Notes: generated from the letters alone by a model not told the origin. 32,105 bases of DNA from an uncultured Bacteroidales bacterium (GCA_902774995.1 CACYKR010000017.1:1-32105), one strand, 5' to 3'; counted from the first letter of the stretch, positions 8,289-16,502 are shown. Numbers and translations are program-made.

Positions 8289-10280
8289 GAATGGTTCTGC
8301 ATACGTACATCCCTCGCGCCAACGGGAGCAGCCGTAGCGGGTGTTGCCGCGGATGATGGTCCCCTGGCGGCAGACGGGGCAGAGCATGCCGGCTTTGTTG
8401 CTTTTCACGTCATACACCACCCCCGACGTCATCTCTTTCAACTCATTAAGGAAATCCCGCGCCGGATACTCTCCGCGTTCTATCTCCCTCAGTTTCTTCT
8501 CCCATAGACCGGTCAACTCCGCCGATTTGAGCAGCGGGGAGATGATAATATGGATCAGGTTCACGCCCGTCTCGGTGGCGCGGAGCGACTTGCCCTGTTT
8601 CTGGATATACTTGCGCTGGTAGAGTTTCTCGATGATCGCCGCGCGTGTGGACGGACGGCCTATACCGTTCTCCTTCATCGCGTCCCGCAGCTCCTCGTCC
8701 TCCACGGTCTTGCCCGCCGTCTCCATGGCGCGCAGCAGCGTCGCCTCGGTGTAGTATTTGGGCGGGGTAGTGGTCTTCTCCTTCAGTTGCGGCACATGCG
8801 GACCGCTCTCGCCCTTCCTGAAAGACGGCAGAGACTTGCTATTCTCGGAGCTCTCTGAGCTCTCTGAGTTCTCTGAGCCCTCTGAGTTTTCGGAATCATC
8901 GGAGTTCTCCTTTGTACTTTGTACATTGTCCCCTTGTCCCTTCTCAAACACCGCCCGCCATCCGGGTTGGAGCACCTCGCGGCCGGTAACCTTGAACTCC
9001 ACCTCTCCCGATTTCGCCAGCACCGTGGTGTTGCTCACCTCGCATTCGGGGTAGAACGCCGCGATGAAATGCAGTGCCACTAAGTCATATACCTTCTTCT
9101 CGTCCGCCGTCAGCCCCTCGGGACGCTGCCCGGTAGGGATGATGGCATGGTGGTCGGTCACTTTCTTGTTGTCAAACACCTTCTTGGATTTGGGTAGAGA
9201 GCCTGCGCCTTTCTTGCCGTCCGCCTTCAGTCCCAACAGCGGTGCTGTCTGCGGGAAATAATCTTTGATACCCGCTAAAGTACCCGGCACTTTGGGGTAT
9301 ATATCATCGCTCAGATACGTGGTATCTACACGCGGATAGGTCGTCACGCGTTTCTCGTAGAGCGACTGGATCAGCTGTAGCGTCTTGTCCGCCGAGTAAG
9401 AATATTTCTTATTGCAATCCACCTGCAGCGAGGTCAGGTCATAAAGCTTCGGCGCGTACTCCACCACTTTCTTCTTCTCCACGGACGTGATCTCCAGCGG
9501 CAGGTCTTTGATACTCTCCACCAATGCCTGCCCCTGCTCCTCGGAGGTGATTGCATATTCGCCGTCCTCCACGGGTATCTGCGCGCTGAAGAGGGTGTCG
9601 CGGTAAGTAGTCTTCAACTCCCAGTAGGTCTTGGGCACGAAATGCTCTATCTCCGCCTGCCTTTTTACCACCAGCGCCAGCGTAGGCGTCTGTACGCGTC
9701 CTACGGAGAGCACCTGACGGTTCTTACCTGTCCCTTGCGCGTACCTTATAGTATATGCGCGCGTAGCGTTCATGCCCAGCAGCCAGTCGCCAATGGCGCG
9801 CATCAGCCCTGCCTCGTACAGATGCTGATACTCCGACTGGTCTTTCAGTTGTTGGAAACCCTCACGGATAGCCTCTTCAGTCAGCGAACTGACCCAGAGA
9901 CGTTTCACGGGGCATTTGCATCCCGCCTGCTGATACACCCATCGCTGGATCAGCTCTCCTTCCTGGCCTGCATCGCCGCAGTTAATCACCTCATCAGCTT
10001 GCTCAATCAGACTCTTGATGACGTTGAACTGCTTATGCACCCCTTCGTCCCCATGCACCTTGATAGAGAAACGGGCGGGAATCATCGGTAATGAACTTAG
10101 ATTCCAGCCCTTCCATTGGTCTGTATATTCCTGGGGTTCCAGCAGCGCGCAGAGATGGCCGAACGTCCAGGTCACCTGGTATCCGTTGCCTTCGAAATAG
10201 CCGTTCTTGCGCTGGTTGGCCCCCAGCACACGGGCGATATACTCGCCTACGGACGGTTTCTCTGCTACGCAAACTGTCAT
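8286..10280 (-). CDS. topB: DNA topoisomerase III (type IA)
   Basis: A 664-residue type IA topoisomerase that would decatenate DNA and relax negative supercoils through a 5'-phosphotyrosine link. The Toprim domain opens with VCVAEKPSVGEYIARVLG (Glu7 acidic site) and carries CGDAGQEGELIQRW. The catalytic tyrosine is Tyr315 in KRVTTYPRVDTTYLS. GIGRPSTRAAIIEKL is the usual C-terminal core motif, and a single CPVC...C zinc-ribbon-like end follows. Between GWRAVFEKGQ and LPSFRKGE sits an unusual acidic Ser/Glu/Asn linker encoded by a 9-bp repeat (8848-8910) and a dispersed repeat. The start overlaps the wzc-like stop by ATGA, so the gene is the third in that operon. The reason for linking a topoisomerase to capsule genes is unclear. 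Confidence 0.94.
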   Translation of the reverse strand: MTVCVAEKPSVGEYIARVLGANQRKNGYFEGNGYQVTWTFGHLCALLEPQEYTDQWKGWNLSSLPMIPARFSIKVHGDEGVHKQFNVIKSLIEQADEVINCGDAGQEGELIQRWVYQQAGCKCPVKRLWVSSLTEEAIREGFQQLKDQSEYQHLYEAGLMRAIGDWLLGMNATRAYTIRYAQGTGKNRQVLSVGRVQTPTLALVVKRQAEIEHFVPKTYWELKTTYRDTLFSAQIPVEDGEYAITSEEQGQALVESIKDLPLEITSVEKKKVVEYAPKLYDLTSLQVDCNKKYSYSADKTLQLIQSLYEKRVTTYPRVDTTYLSDDIYPKVPGTLAGIKDYFPQTAPLLGLKADGKKGAGSLPKSKKVFDNKKVTDHHAIIPTGQRPEGLTADEKKVYDLVALHFIAAFYPECEVSNTTVLAKSGEVEFKVTGREVLQPGWRAVFEKGQGDNVQSTKENSDDSENSEGSENSESSESSENSKSLPSFRKGESGPHVPQLKEKTTTPPKYYTEATLLRAMETAGKTVEDEELRDAMKENGIGRPSTRAAIIEKLYQRKYIQKQGKSLRATETGVNLIHIIISPLLKSAELTGLWEKKLREIERGEYPARDFLNELKEMTSGVVYDVKSNKAGMLCPVCRQGTIIRGNTRYGCSRWREGCTYAEPF
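8848..8940. repeat. 9-bp tandem repeat plus dispersed GTACAAAG-type repeat inside topB
   Basis: Seven 9-bp units (GAGCTCTCT and variants) run from 8848 to 8910. On the coding strand they encode Glu-x-Ser triplets. They abut CTTTGTACTTTGTACATTG (8910-8928), related to the repeats at 8238 and 17511. The 9-bp period keeps the frame, so copy-number change would only alter linker length. Confidence 0.8.
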
Positions 10281-12559
10281 TGTTGTCCTCCGTATCCGTA
10301 GCCGTAGCCGGCTCGGGTGCCTTTGACGGCGTTCAGCACGCCGGCGATGTTATGCATCCGCTTCTGGTCGATGATCTGGTTGATATAGTCTATCATCTCT
10401 GTCGGCGTATATTTGTACCGGCTGACGAAGATCGTCATATCCGACACGCGGTCCAGATGGTAGGTATCGCTGACTAACGCCAGCGGAGCGGTATCCACGA
10501 TGATGTACTCGTACCGCTTGCGCAGCTCCTCAAACAACTCGTCCAGACGTTTGGTCTGCAGCAGCTCCGCCGGGTTGGGAGGAACAGTGCCGCAGGGAAT
10601 CAGGTCCAGATTGCTGTGCTCTCCGCTCGGCACAATGATTTCATCTACCGTCATCTCCGGCTCCGCCAGATAATCCGTCAGATGGCCCTTCGTATGAAGG
10701 TGGAAATAAGTCGCCAGCATCGGTTTGCGGATATCCAGTCCCACCAGCACCACTTTCTTACCCAATATCGCCAGCGAGAGGGCGGTGTTGCTCGACACGT
10801 ACGACTTACCCTCGCCGTTGATACAGGAGGTTACCAGCACCACCGGTGATTTCACATTCTGCGGCAGTACATACCGCAGGTTCGTCCTAATCAGCCGGAA
10901 CAGCTCCGCCGAGACCGTGGACTCGCCCTCGTGGATGGCTATATGGGCGTTGCGGGAGTTCTCCACCACCTGACCCAGCACCGGTGCTTTCAGGCGGCGC
11001 TCGTACTCCTTCGCATCGTCTATCTTGTCGTTGAAAAGAACCAGCAGATACAGCAGCCCGGCAGGGAAAGCCAGACCGAGGAAGATACCGATTAACAGGA
11101 TGTTACGGAGTTTCGGCCGGCGGCTCTCTACATCCCGCTGCGGTGCGTCCATGATTTTCGCCGGCATGGATGTGGCGGCGAGCATCAGGGCGTTCTCCTC
11201 GCGTTTCTCATAGAGGAAGAGATAGAGCTGCTCCTTGATCTTCTGGTCCCGCACCACGCGCACATATTCGCGTTCTTTCTCCGGGGCGCCTTTGATAGTC
11301 TGGTTGAACCGGTCGTCACGCGCCTGCAGGTTATTCAGCTGGATTTGCAGACTGGCGCGGACGGAACCGACGGTTGCGATGATGTTCTGGCGCATGGAGG
11401 ACAGCTGCATGTCCATCTGCCCGATCACGGGGTTCGCCTCCGTGGCGGTGCGCTGGATGCGCATCCGCTGCAGGAGGATGGCGTTGTATTCGGCCATAGC
11501 GGTCTCCAGACCGGTGTCCGTGATACCGATATTGGAAGGGATAAGGTTGTTGCGCTTGGTCTCGTCACGCAGAAAACCGTCGATATAATCCACCAGACTC
11601 AGCTGGGTCTCCACCTCCGCGATGGCGGTCTGCTCCGCGCTGCCGGCTTCCAGCAACAGACGAGCCTGGGTCTCTACGTCGGAGAGGTTATTGTCTCTCT
11701 TGTAGTTGGCTACCGTCTGCTCGGCGTCTAACAGCTCCTTCTCGATATGCGCCATGCGCTCGTTGATGAAGGTAGCGGTGTTGGAGGCTATCATGTTCTT
11801 GTCCACGATGGCATTCATGTTGTATTGTTCGATCAACTGGTACAGCAGCGCTTTGTCGCGTGCCGGTACCGTGGAGGTGATAGCCAGTTTGATGATCTTC
11901 GAGTCTTTCTTATGCTGCGCCACTTTGAGCATGGACCTGTATTCCGCCACTTTCAGTTCGTGCAGCGTACGCATCGCGCGGTAAGTCGTGTCCGGGCTCA
12001 GCGCACGGTGCGCATGGACACGGATCACACCCGCCACGGTCTCTATCGGTTCGTCCAGACTCTTCACTTTCGTAGTGGATCTGTACCACCGGCCCATCTT
12101 CACTTTCACTTTATAGCCGGAGCGGCTCGGTTTGACGGTCACCAGGAACTGGGAGGTCCGGGCTTTTTTCGCCAGCTCCACCTCTTCGATGGAGAAAGCG
12201 TGCGTGCGGTATTCCTCACGCCATTTCAGGCCGTCTTTCACCCAGCTCGTCTCCCATAGATCCAGCGCGTCCAGCGATTGCGCCATCAGCCCGCGCGAGG
12301 ACATCACAGCCACCTCGTCGTCCGTCTCCGATTTGGAGGACATGCCTAAAAACGCCATCGGGTCCAGCTTGTTGCCGGTCATCTCCTGCAGCCGCAACAC
12401 TACGCTCGCGTCGGTCGTCCAGGTCTCCGTAGTTCTGTAATAACGCAGCAGACTCAGCCCTACGAATATCACCAGGCCGAGGACGAACCACCACCAGTGT
12501 TCCAGTATAACCCGCACTATCTTGCGGACATCTATCTCTTCGGTATTCTGATTTGCCAT
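10277..12559 (-). CDS. Wzc-like chain-length regulator and bacterial tyrosine kinase
   Basis: A 760-residue inner-membrane protein that would control capsule or exopolysaccharide polymerisation and export. Seen: transmembrane helix at about 22-43 (WWWFVLGLVIFVGLSLL), a periplasmic Wzz-like region with coiled-coil segments, a second helix near 483-508 (ILLIGIFLGLAFPAGLLYLL), then a cytoplasmic BY-kinase domain. Walker A is SCINGEGKS (about 577-586), Walker A' is VLVGLDIRKP (about 602-611), and YIIVDTAPLALVSD is the Walker B region. The end carries a tyrosine cluster (AGYGYGYGG), the usual autophosphorylation site. It begins 4 bp after the wza-like gene and overlaps topB by ATGA. No glycosyltransferase or phosphatase genes lie nearby, so the polysaccharide it serves is made elsewhere. 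Confidence 0.93.
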   Translation of the reverse strand: MANQNTEEIDVRKIVRVILEHWWWFVLGLVIFVGLSLLRYYRTTETWTTDASVVLRLQEMTGNKLDPMAFLGMSSKSETDDEVAVMSSRGLMAQSLDALDLWETSWVKDGLKWREEYRTHAFSIEEVELAKKARTSQFLVTVKPSRSGYKVKVKMGRWYRSTTKVKSLDEPIETVAGVIRVHAHRALSPDTTYRAMRTLHELKVAEYRSMLKVAQHKKDSKIIKLAITSTVPARDKALLYQLIEQYNMNAIVDKNMIASNTATFINERMAHIEKELLDAEQTVANYKRDNNLSDVETQARLLLEAGSAEQTAIAEVETQLSLVDYIDGFLRDETKRNNLIPSNIGITDTGLETAMAEYNAILLQRMRIQRTATEANPVIGQMDMQLSSMRQNIIATVGSVRASLQIQLNNLQARDDRFNQTIKGAPEKEREYVRVVRDQKIKEQLYLFLYEKREENALMLAATSMPAKIMDAPQRDVESRRPKLRNILLIGIFLGLAFPAGLLYLLVLFNDKIDDAKEYERRLKAPVLGQVVENSRNAHIAIHEGESTVSAELFRLIRTNLRYVLPQNVKSPVVLVTSCINGEGKSYVSSNTALSLAILGKKVVLVGLDIRKPMLATYFHLHTKGHLTDYLAEPEMTVDEIIVPSGEHSNLDLIPCGTVPPNPAELLQTKRLDELFEELRKRYEYIIVDTAPLALVSDTYHLDRVSDMTIFVSRYKYTPTEMIDYINQIIDQKRMHNIAGVLNAVKGTRAGYGYGYGGQQ

Positions 12560-12563
12560 AGTT

Positions 12564-13367
12564 TTATTTCTTGGTTACACTCACAATCGTCACTATTACC
12601 GTAGCGGCACTGGCTACCGTGGATACCATACTGAACCACAGCCCCGCGTTGGTACTGCTTACCGCGCGCACTTTGTTCGGCGAGACATACACCACATCGT
12701 TCTGTTGCAGGAAGAAATACGGCGAGTTATATATGTCTGCGCTCCGCAGGTCCAGACGCGCCATCTGCATCTTGCCGTCCACCTCGCGGCTCACCAGCAC
12801 ATTGTCACGCCGGCCGTAAGGCGTCAGGTCGCCCGCAGCCGCCAGTGCGTCCAACACGGTCACACGTCCGCTGGTGATAGGTATCTGTCCCGGACGGGCC
12901 ACCTCGCCCATCACCGACACCTTGGCGCCGATCAGATTCACATGCACAATCGGGTTCACCAGTTGGCTCTCCAGCTCTTTCTTCACCAGGTTCTCCACCT
13001 CGTTGCGGCGCAGCCCCGCCACGCGGAGCTTGCCTAACACGGGAAACTCGATATTGCCCGACTCATCCACGATATAGTACTGCATCGAAGGGGTAGTCGT
13101 CGGCTGCTCCTCGCCCGGCTTGGCGTAAACCACCATCGGCAGGTTGAACGGCACCACCGCCTCCTGGTCCAAAGCGGACACGAATATCGTCAGCGCATCG
13201 CCCGAACGGATCACCATCTCCGATTGCGGCTTGAAACTCGCATTAATCTCCTCCGCCTTCTCTGCGCGGGCGTCGGACATATAGGTCATCTGCTTCTGCG
13301 TCACGCAACCCGCTAACAACGCCGGGAAGAGCGTCAAAACCAATAGATGTCGAATCGTTTTATACAT
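12564..13367 (-). CDS. Wza-like polysaccharide export lipoprotein
   Basis: A 267-residue outer-membrane export lipoprotein. The signal peptide ends in lipobox LLAGC. The polysaccharide export region contains IRSGDALTIFVSALDQEAVVPFN and YYIVDESGNIEFPVLGKLRVAGL. A SLBB-type domain follows (VSVMGEVARPGQIPI ... LDALAAAGDLTPYG). A C-terminal hydrophobic helix (LWFSMVSTVASAATVIVTIV) then a Lys-Lys end fits the short Bacteroidetes form. I chose the ATG at 13367: the frame extends to 13400, but that upstream ATG lies inside the predicted -7 box (13398-13405). The chosen start leaves about 24 nt of leader. The wzc-like gene follows after 4 bp and is its expected partner. Confidence 0.92.
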   Translation of the reverse strand: MYKTIRHLLVLTLFPALLAGCVTQKQMTYMSDARAEKAEEINASFKPQSEMVIRSGDALTIFVSALDQEAVVPFNLPMVVYAKPGEEQPTTTPSMQYYIVDESGNIEFPVLGKLRVAGLRRNEVENLVKKELESQLVNPIVHVNLIGAKVSVMGEVARPGQIPITSGRVTVLDALAAAGDLTPYGRRDNVLVSREVDGKMQMARLDLRSADIYNSPYFFLQQNDVVYVSPNKVRAVSSTNAGLWFSMVSTVASAATVIVTIVSVTKK

Positions 13368-13397
13368 AATGTAAGATTTGATTTCAAAATAAGCGTA

Positions 13398-13429
13398 CAA
13401 AAGTACAAAAAAAAAATGACATACGCAAG
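13398..13429 (-). promoter_or_regulatory. Promoter of the wza-wzc-topB operon
   Basis: Minus strand: CTTGCGTATG (CTTG at 13426-13429), a 20-bp spacer with a long T tract, then TACTTTTG (13398-13405). It lies back to back with the plus-strand promoter at 13455, leaving about 25 bp between the two upstream boxes. Confidence 0.72.
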
Positions 13430-13454
13430 ATTTACTGTTTTTTTTACGCTAAAA

Positions 13455-13486
13455 TTTGCGTATATCAAAAAAAAACACTATTTTTG
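13455..13486 (+). promoter_or_regulatory. Promoter of the sigma-54 activator-lptE unit
   Basis: TTTGCGTATATC (TTTG at 13455-13458), a 20-bp spacer containing an A tract, then TATTTTTG (13479-13486). The predicted start near 13493 gives a leader of about 16 nt before the ATG at 13509. Confidence 0.75.
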
Positions 13487-13508
13487 CAATCTATTTGTCG
13501 GTTTATAT

Positions 13509-14681
13509 ATGACACAGCAGGAATTATTGGCTATCAAACAGCGGTTCGGTATCATCGGGCAAAACGCCCGGCTCAACCGCGACATAGAAATTGCGGTACA
13601 GGTAGCCCGTACCGATCTCAGCGTCCTGGTCACCGGCGAGTCCGGCGTGGGCAAGGAGCATTTTCCCAAGATTATTCACGCTTTCTCCGCACGCAAGCAC
13701 GGCGCCTATTTCGCCGTCAACTGCGGTGCCATACCCGAGGGAACCATCGACTCCGAGCTCTTCGGGCATGAGAAAGGCGCTTTCACCGATGCCAAGAACG
13801 AGCACAAAGGCTATTTCGAGATTGCTGACGGCGGCACCCTCTTCCTCGACGAGGTAGGCGAGCTTCCCCTCCAGACCCAGGTCCGCCTGCTCCGTGTTCT
13901 CGAGACCGGCGAATACCTCCGCATGGGTTCCAGCACCGTCCGCAAGACCAACGTACGCGTCGTAGCGGCTACCAACCTCAATATGCGCCAGGCGATTGAC
14001 GAAGGGCGGTTCCGCGAGGACCTCTATTACCGTCTCAACACCGTTGAGATCCGTGTACCCGCCTTGCGGGAGCGGAAAGAGGACATACCGCTACTCTTCC
14101 GTAAGTTCGCCGTTGATTTCTGCAACCGCTACCAGATGCCGCCCCTCTCCCTCAACGACGAGGCGACACGGCTCCTCCAGGACTCCTACTGGCGTGGCAA
14201 CATCCGCCAGCTCAAGAACATAGCCGAGCAGATAGCCGTCATTGAGATGGACCACCAGATTTCCGCCGACACTCTCCGCAAATACCTGCCGCAGGAGGAG
14301 AACCGCCAGGAGATAGTGCTCCGGGAGCCTTCGCGGAATGCCGGAAAAGACTACTCCCATGAACTCGGCATCCTCTATAACATGGTCATGCAGAACAAGA
14401 AAGACCTGGAGGAACTGCGGGCGCTTCTGGATAGCAGCAACCGGAATATCGAGATATCGAAATATCGGGACCACGATAACGCGCCCGCTATCGACCTCAC
14501 TCCATCACGCGAAGCGGAAGAGATACTTCCTATCGAGGACAACCTCCGTATCGACGAAGGCGAACGCGAGCGGATTATACGCGCACTCGCCCTCTCCGGA
14601 GGCAACCGCAAGGTAGCCGCCGAGAAAGTAGGCCTCTCCGAACGTACCCTTTACCGCAAAATCAAAGAATATGGCCTCTGA
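13509..14681 (+). CDS. Sigma-54-interacting AAA+ transcription activator, no receiver domain
   Basis: A 390-residue bacterial enhancer-binding protein: AAA+ domain plus Fis-type helix-turn-helix. Walker A is GESGVGKE (43-50), Walker B is GTLFLDEV (109-116), and RFREDLYYRL (167-176) holds the arginine-finger region. NIRQLKNI (231-238) is the usual post-AAA motif. The DNA-binding end is GGNRKVAAEKVGLSERTLYRKI (about 364-385). Loop 1 reads GAFTDA (90-95) rather than GAFTGA, a change in the loop that contacts sigma-54. No N-terminal regulatory domain exists, so activity may be set by expression or partners. The frame runs upstream to 13347, but the ATG at 13509 fits the promoter. Its stop overlaps the lptE start by 11 nt, an arrangement I recall from other Bacteroidetes. 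Targets cannot be read from the sequence. Confidence 0.92.
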   Translation: MTQQELLAIKQRFGIIGQNARLNRDIEIAVQVARTDLSVLVTGESGVGKEHFPKIIHAFSARKHGAYFAVNCGAIPEGTIDSELFGHEKGAFTDAKNEHKGYFEIADGGTLFLDEVGELPLQTQVRLLRVLETGEYLRMGSSTVRKTNVRVVAATNLNMRQAIDEGRFREDLYYRLNTVEIRVPALRERKEDIPLLFRKFAVDFCNRYQMPPLSLNDEATRLLQDSYWRGNIRQLKNIAEQIAVIEMDHQISADTLRKYLPQEENRQEIVLREPSRNAGKDYSHELGILYNMVMQNKKDLEELRALLDSSNRNIEISKYRDHDNAPAIDLTPSREAEEILPIEDNLRIDEGERERIIRALALSGGNRKVAAEKVGLSERTLYRKIKEYGL

Positions 14682-15234
14682 ATCTTACAGGCGGTTTATC
14701 GCCGCTCTTACAGCACTGCGGTCTTACAGCGTTAGCGGTCTTACAGTGTTAGCGGTCATCGCGCTTTGCGCGATTTCCTGCTCCATCTCCTATAAATTCA
14801 ACGGCGCGAACATCAACTACCAGACCACCCATTCCATCTCCGTAGCCGATTTCCCGAACAACGCGCCGCTGGTCAACCCCACCCTCTCCAACAACCTCAC
14901 AGAGGCTATCCGGGACCTCTACCAGCGCCAGACACGGCTCCAGCTTCTCCGTAAGGGAGGCGATCTCGAACTCGAAGGCTCCATCGTCGGATACGACCTC
15001 ACCCAGGGAGCCATCTCCGTGGACAGCTATGCGTCGGAGAGCAAACTGACCATCCGCGTCAAGGTACATTTCACCAACAACATCAACCCCGAAGACTCCT
15101 TTGACAAGACCTATTCGGCGTACCAGACGTTCGACGCCTCGCGTATGCTGAACGACGTACAGGACGAACTCTGCGACATCATCATCAAGGAAATAGCCGA
15201 GAATATCTATAACGATACGGTTGCCAAATGGTAA
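14671..15234 (+). CDS. lptE: LptE-like LPS-assembly lipoprotein
   Basis: A 187-residue lipoprotein predicted to plug and support LptD during lipopolysaccharide insertion into the outer membrane. The signal region ends in AISC (Cys37). The mature part starts SISYKFNGANINYQTTHSIS and contains FPNNAPLVNPTLSNNLTEAIRDLYQRQTRLQLL, typical of Bacteroidetes LptE (hydrophobic strands followed by a helix). It ends with a C-terminal helix. The start ATG overlaps the stop of the upstream activator by 11 nt, so the two are co-translated. Its N-terminal segment is encoded by three related 17-bp units (14701-14751), giving an unusually long run before the lipid cysteine. An in-frame GTG at 14746 would give a shorter leader but lacks a positive n-region, so I keep the ATG. 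Confidence 0.88.
   Translation: MASESYRRFIAALTALRSYSVSGLTVLAVIALCAISCSISYKFNGANINYQTTHSISVADFPNNAPLVNPTLSNNLTEAIRDLYQRQTRLQLLRKGGDLELEGSIVGYDLTQGAISVDSYASESKLTIRVKVHFTNNINPEDSFDKTYSAYQTFDASRMLNDVQDELCDIIIKEIAENIYNDTVAKW
14701..14751. repeat. 17-bp tandem repeat in the lptE signal region
   Basis: Units at 14701-14717, 14718-14734 and 14735-14751. The last two differ by one base (GCGGTCTTACAGCGTTA versus GCGGTCTTACAGTGTTA); the first is degenerate. The period is not a multiple of three. Confidence 0.75.
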
Positions 15235-15272
15235 TTTTGAATTTTTAATTTATAATTTATAATTTTTAATTA
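15235..15272. repeat. AT-rich degenerate tandem repeat
   Basis: Repeats of the words AATTTATAATTTATAATTTT lie between the lptE stop and the secG promoter. Such AT-rich degenerate tandems are familiar in Bacteroidales intergenic DNA. No coding content. The secG leader at 15330-15356 also has a repeated AAATCGT word. Confidence 0.55.
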
Positions 15273-15278
15273 GGAAAA

Positions 15279-15310
15279 TTTGCATATTCCAAATTTTTGT
15301 TGTACCTTTG
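15279..15310 (+). promoter_or_regulatory. secG promoter
   Basis: TTTGCATATTCC (TTTG at 15279-15282), a 20-bp spacer, then TACCTTTG (15303-15310). Predicted start is near 15317, giving a leader of about 55 nt before the secG ATG. Confidence 0.78.
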
Positions 15311-15371
15311 CAGCCGATTTTATAAATTAAATCGTACCTCATAAATCGTTAAATCGTAAATTATTATAATT

Positions 15372-15689
15372 ATGTACATTTTTCTTACAATCCTAATTGT
15401 TATCGCCGCTATTTTGCTGACCTTGCTGGTCTTGGTACAGAATAGCAAAGGAGGCGGTTTGGCTGCCGGTTTTGCAAGCGGCAACCAGGTCATGGGAGCC
15501 CCCCGTACGGCTGACTTCCTGGAGAAAGCCACTTGGACGCTCATCGCTGTTATCGTACTCTTCAGCATCGCTGCTGTAGGCTTCAGCGCCGGTCAGCAGG
15601 AGGTTGCCGGTGAGCAATCGGCTATCGTAGTGGACGAGGCGCCCGCTGCAGAAGCTCCCGCTGCTGAACTCCCCGCCGAGGGCGAGTAA
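15372..15689 (+). CDS. secG: SecG subunit of the Sec translocon
   Basis: A 105-residue inner-membrane protein that would assist SecYE in protein export. Two hydrophobic helices are visible (about 2-22, IFLTILIVIAAILLTLLVLV, and about 53-73, ATWTLIAVIVLFSIAAVGF). They are joined by the family loop QNSKGGGLAAGFASGNQVMGA with the conserved Gly-rich stretch. The C-terminal tail is acidic and Ala/Pro/Glu-rich (APAAEAPAAELPAEGE), a low-complexity extension often seen in Bacteroidetes SecG. It has its own promoter after lptE, and a strong hairpin follows. Confidence 0.94.
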   Translation: MYIFLTILIVIAAILLTLLVLVQNSKGGGLAAGFASGNQVMGAPRTADFLEKATWTLIAVIVLFSIAAVGFSAGQQEVAGEQSAIVVDEAPAAEAPAAELPAEGE

Positions 15690-15736
15690 TTCTCGCGGAG
15701 ATCCTCTCCCTGCGGGCGAGTCCCCCTCCCCCCCGC

Positions 15737-15795
15737 ATCGTGCATGGATGCACGATTACACATCAAAGGCAGCCGTGGGGCTGCCTTTGATGTGT
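15737..15795. terminator. Double hairpin between secG and hepT (bidirectional)
   Basis: A perfect dyad ATCGTGCAT-GG-ATGCACGAT (15737-15756) is followed by a 17-bp perfect stem around loop GTGG (15758-15795, arms containing ATCAAAGGCAGCC and GGCTGCCTTTGAT) and then TTTTGTTT. The genes on both sides converge here (secG plus, hepT minus), so the long stem can end both transcripts. Confidence 0.85.
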
Positions 15796-15803
15796 TTTGT
15801 TTG

Positions 15804-16151
15804 CTATTCGAACGCTTGGTAATATCGGTTAATATGTTTTTTGAGGGCAGGGATATCTTGTGTGATAGTAGCCCATAACATCTCTTTGCTTATATGTATA
15901 TAATCATGCACTAATACGTTTCGCATGGCTACTATAGGCCGCCAGTTTACCTCGGTGTGCGACTCCCTGTATTCATGCGTCAGTAAGTTTGCCGCTTCGC
16001 CGATAATCTCTATCTGCTTTACCAAGCCGTAGTACAGCAACGGATTATTGAGCAACTCATCTTTTGAATATGTTCCTAATCCATTTTCTATCACTTTGAT
16101 CGCGTCCAAGATATGCTCCAAACGCTCTTTATCTCTGCTATGCTCTCTCAT
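15804..16151 (-). CDS. hepT: HepT-family HEPN RNase toxin (DUF86)
   Basis: A 115-residue all-helical HEPN protein, predicted to be an RNase toxin. The catalytic motif is RNVLVHDY (Arg77, His82, Tyr84), matching RX4-6H plus the tyrosine that the partner nucleotidyltransferase AMPylates in studied HepT/MntA systems. IEIIGEAANLLTHEY (about 47-61) and the motif-bearing helix are typical of DUF86. The start overlaps the mntA stop by 14 nt, so the pair is co-translated. Neutralisation by MntA is known for the family and inferred here. Confidence 0.92.
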   Translation of the reverse strand: MREHSRDKERLEHILDAIKVIENGLGTYSKDELLNNPLLYYGLVKQIEIIGEAANLLTHEYRESHTEVNWRPIVAMRNVLVHDYIHISKEMLWATITQDIPALKKHINRYYQAFE

Positions 16152-16443
16152 AAATCAGGAATTTATCGCGATTAGCTGATTCTTGTGCAAACGGCAACAA
16201 TTCATCGCTTTCCACCAGATCCACCTCGCGTTGCAAAAGATCCTGCAGATCCAGTTTCATAGTTACGTATTGGAACAGTCCCATCGGTTTGGACTTATCC
16301 AGATCGACCATTATATCCACATCGCTATCCTTTGTTTCCTCCCCGCGGGAACAGGAGCCAAACAGATAGGCTCTATTCACAGGCTGCTTAGCAAAGAAAT
16401 GCTGTATCTGCGGTATCATATTTGCTACTTCTGCACTTGGCAT
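16138..16443 (-). CDS. mntA: MntA-family minimal nucleotidyltransferase antitoxin
   Basis: A 101-residue MNT-domain protein predicted to transfer AMP to the HepT tyrosine and so block its RNase activity. The core motif GSCSRGEETKDSDVDIMVD (29-47) supplies Gly29-Ser30 and the catalytic Asp41/Asp43 pair; a further acidic residue lies in REVDLVE (about 72-78). It is the first gene of a two-gene unit with its own promoter (16471-16502), and overlaps hepT by 14 nt. A second, distinct MNT/HEPN pair lies at 26803-27481. Confidence 0.92.
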   Translation of the reverse strand: MPSAEVANMIPQIQHFFAKQPVNRAYLFGSCSRGEETKDSDVDIMVDLDKSKPMGLFQYVTMKLDLQDLLQREVDLVESDELLPFAQESANRDKFLIYERA

Positions 16444-16470
16444 ATCGTCTTCCTTTTACCTTTGACGCTG

Positions 16471-16502
16471 CAAAGGTACTGCTTTTTTTTGATATATGCA
16501 AG
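16471..16502 (-). promoter_or_regulatory. Promoter of mntA-hepT (16 kb pair)
   Basis: Minus strand: CTTGCATATATC (CTTG at 16499-16502), a 20-bp spacer, then TACCTTTG (16471-16478). Predicted leader of about 20 nt to the mntA ATG. Confidence 0.75.

Noticed and set aside
8137-8322. 61-residue minus-strand frame over the 22-bp tandem repeat
   Set aside because: Its sequence (MYKGTMYNVQRDDVRCTK) is just the translated repeat and overlaps the topB end.
15235-15272. Terminator after lptE
   Set aside because: The AT-rich repeat is not self-complementary enough to form a stable stem.
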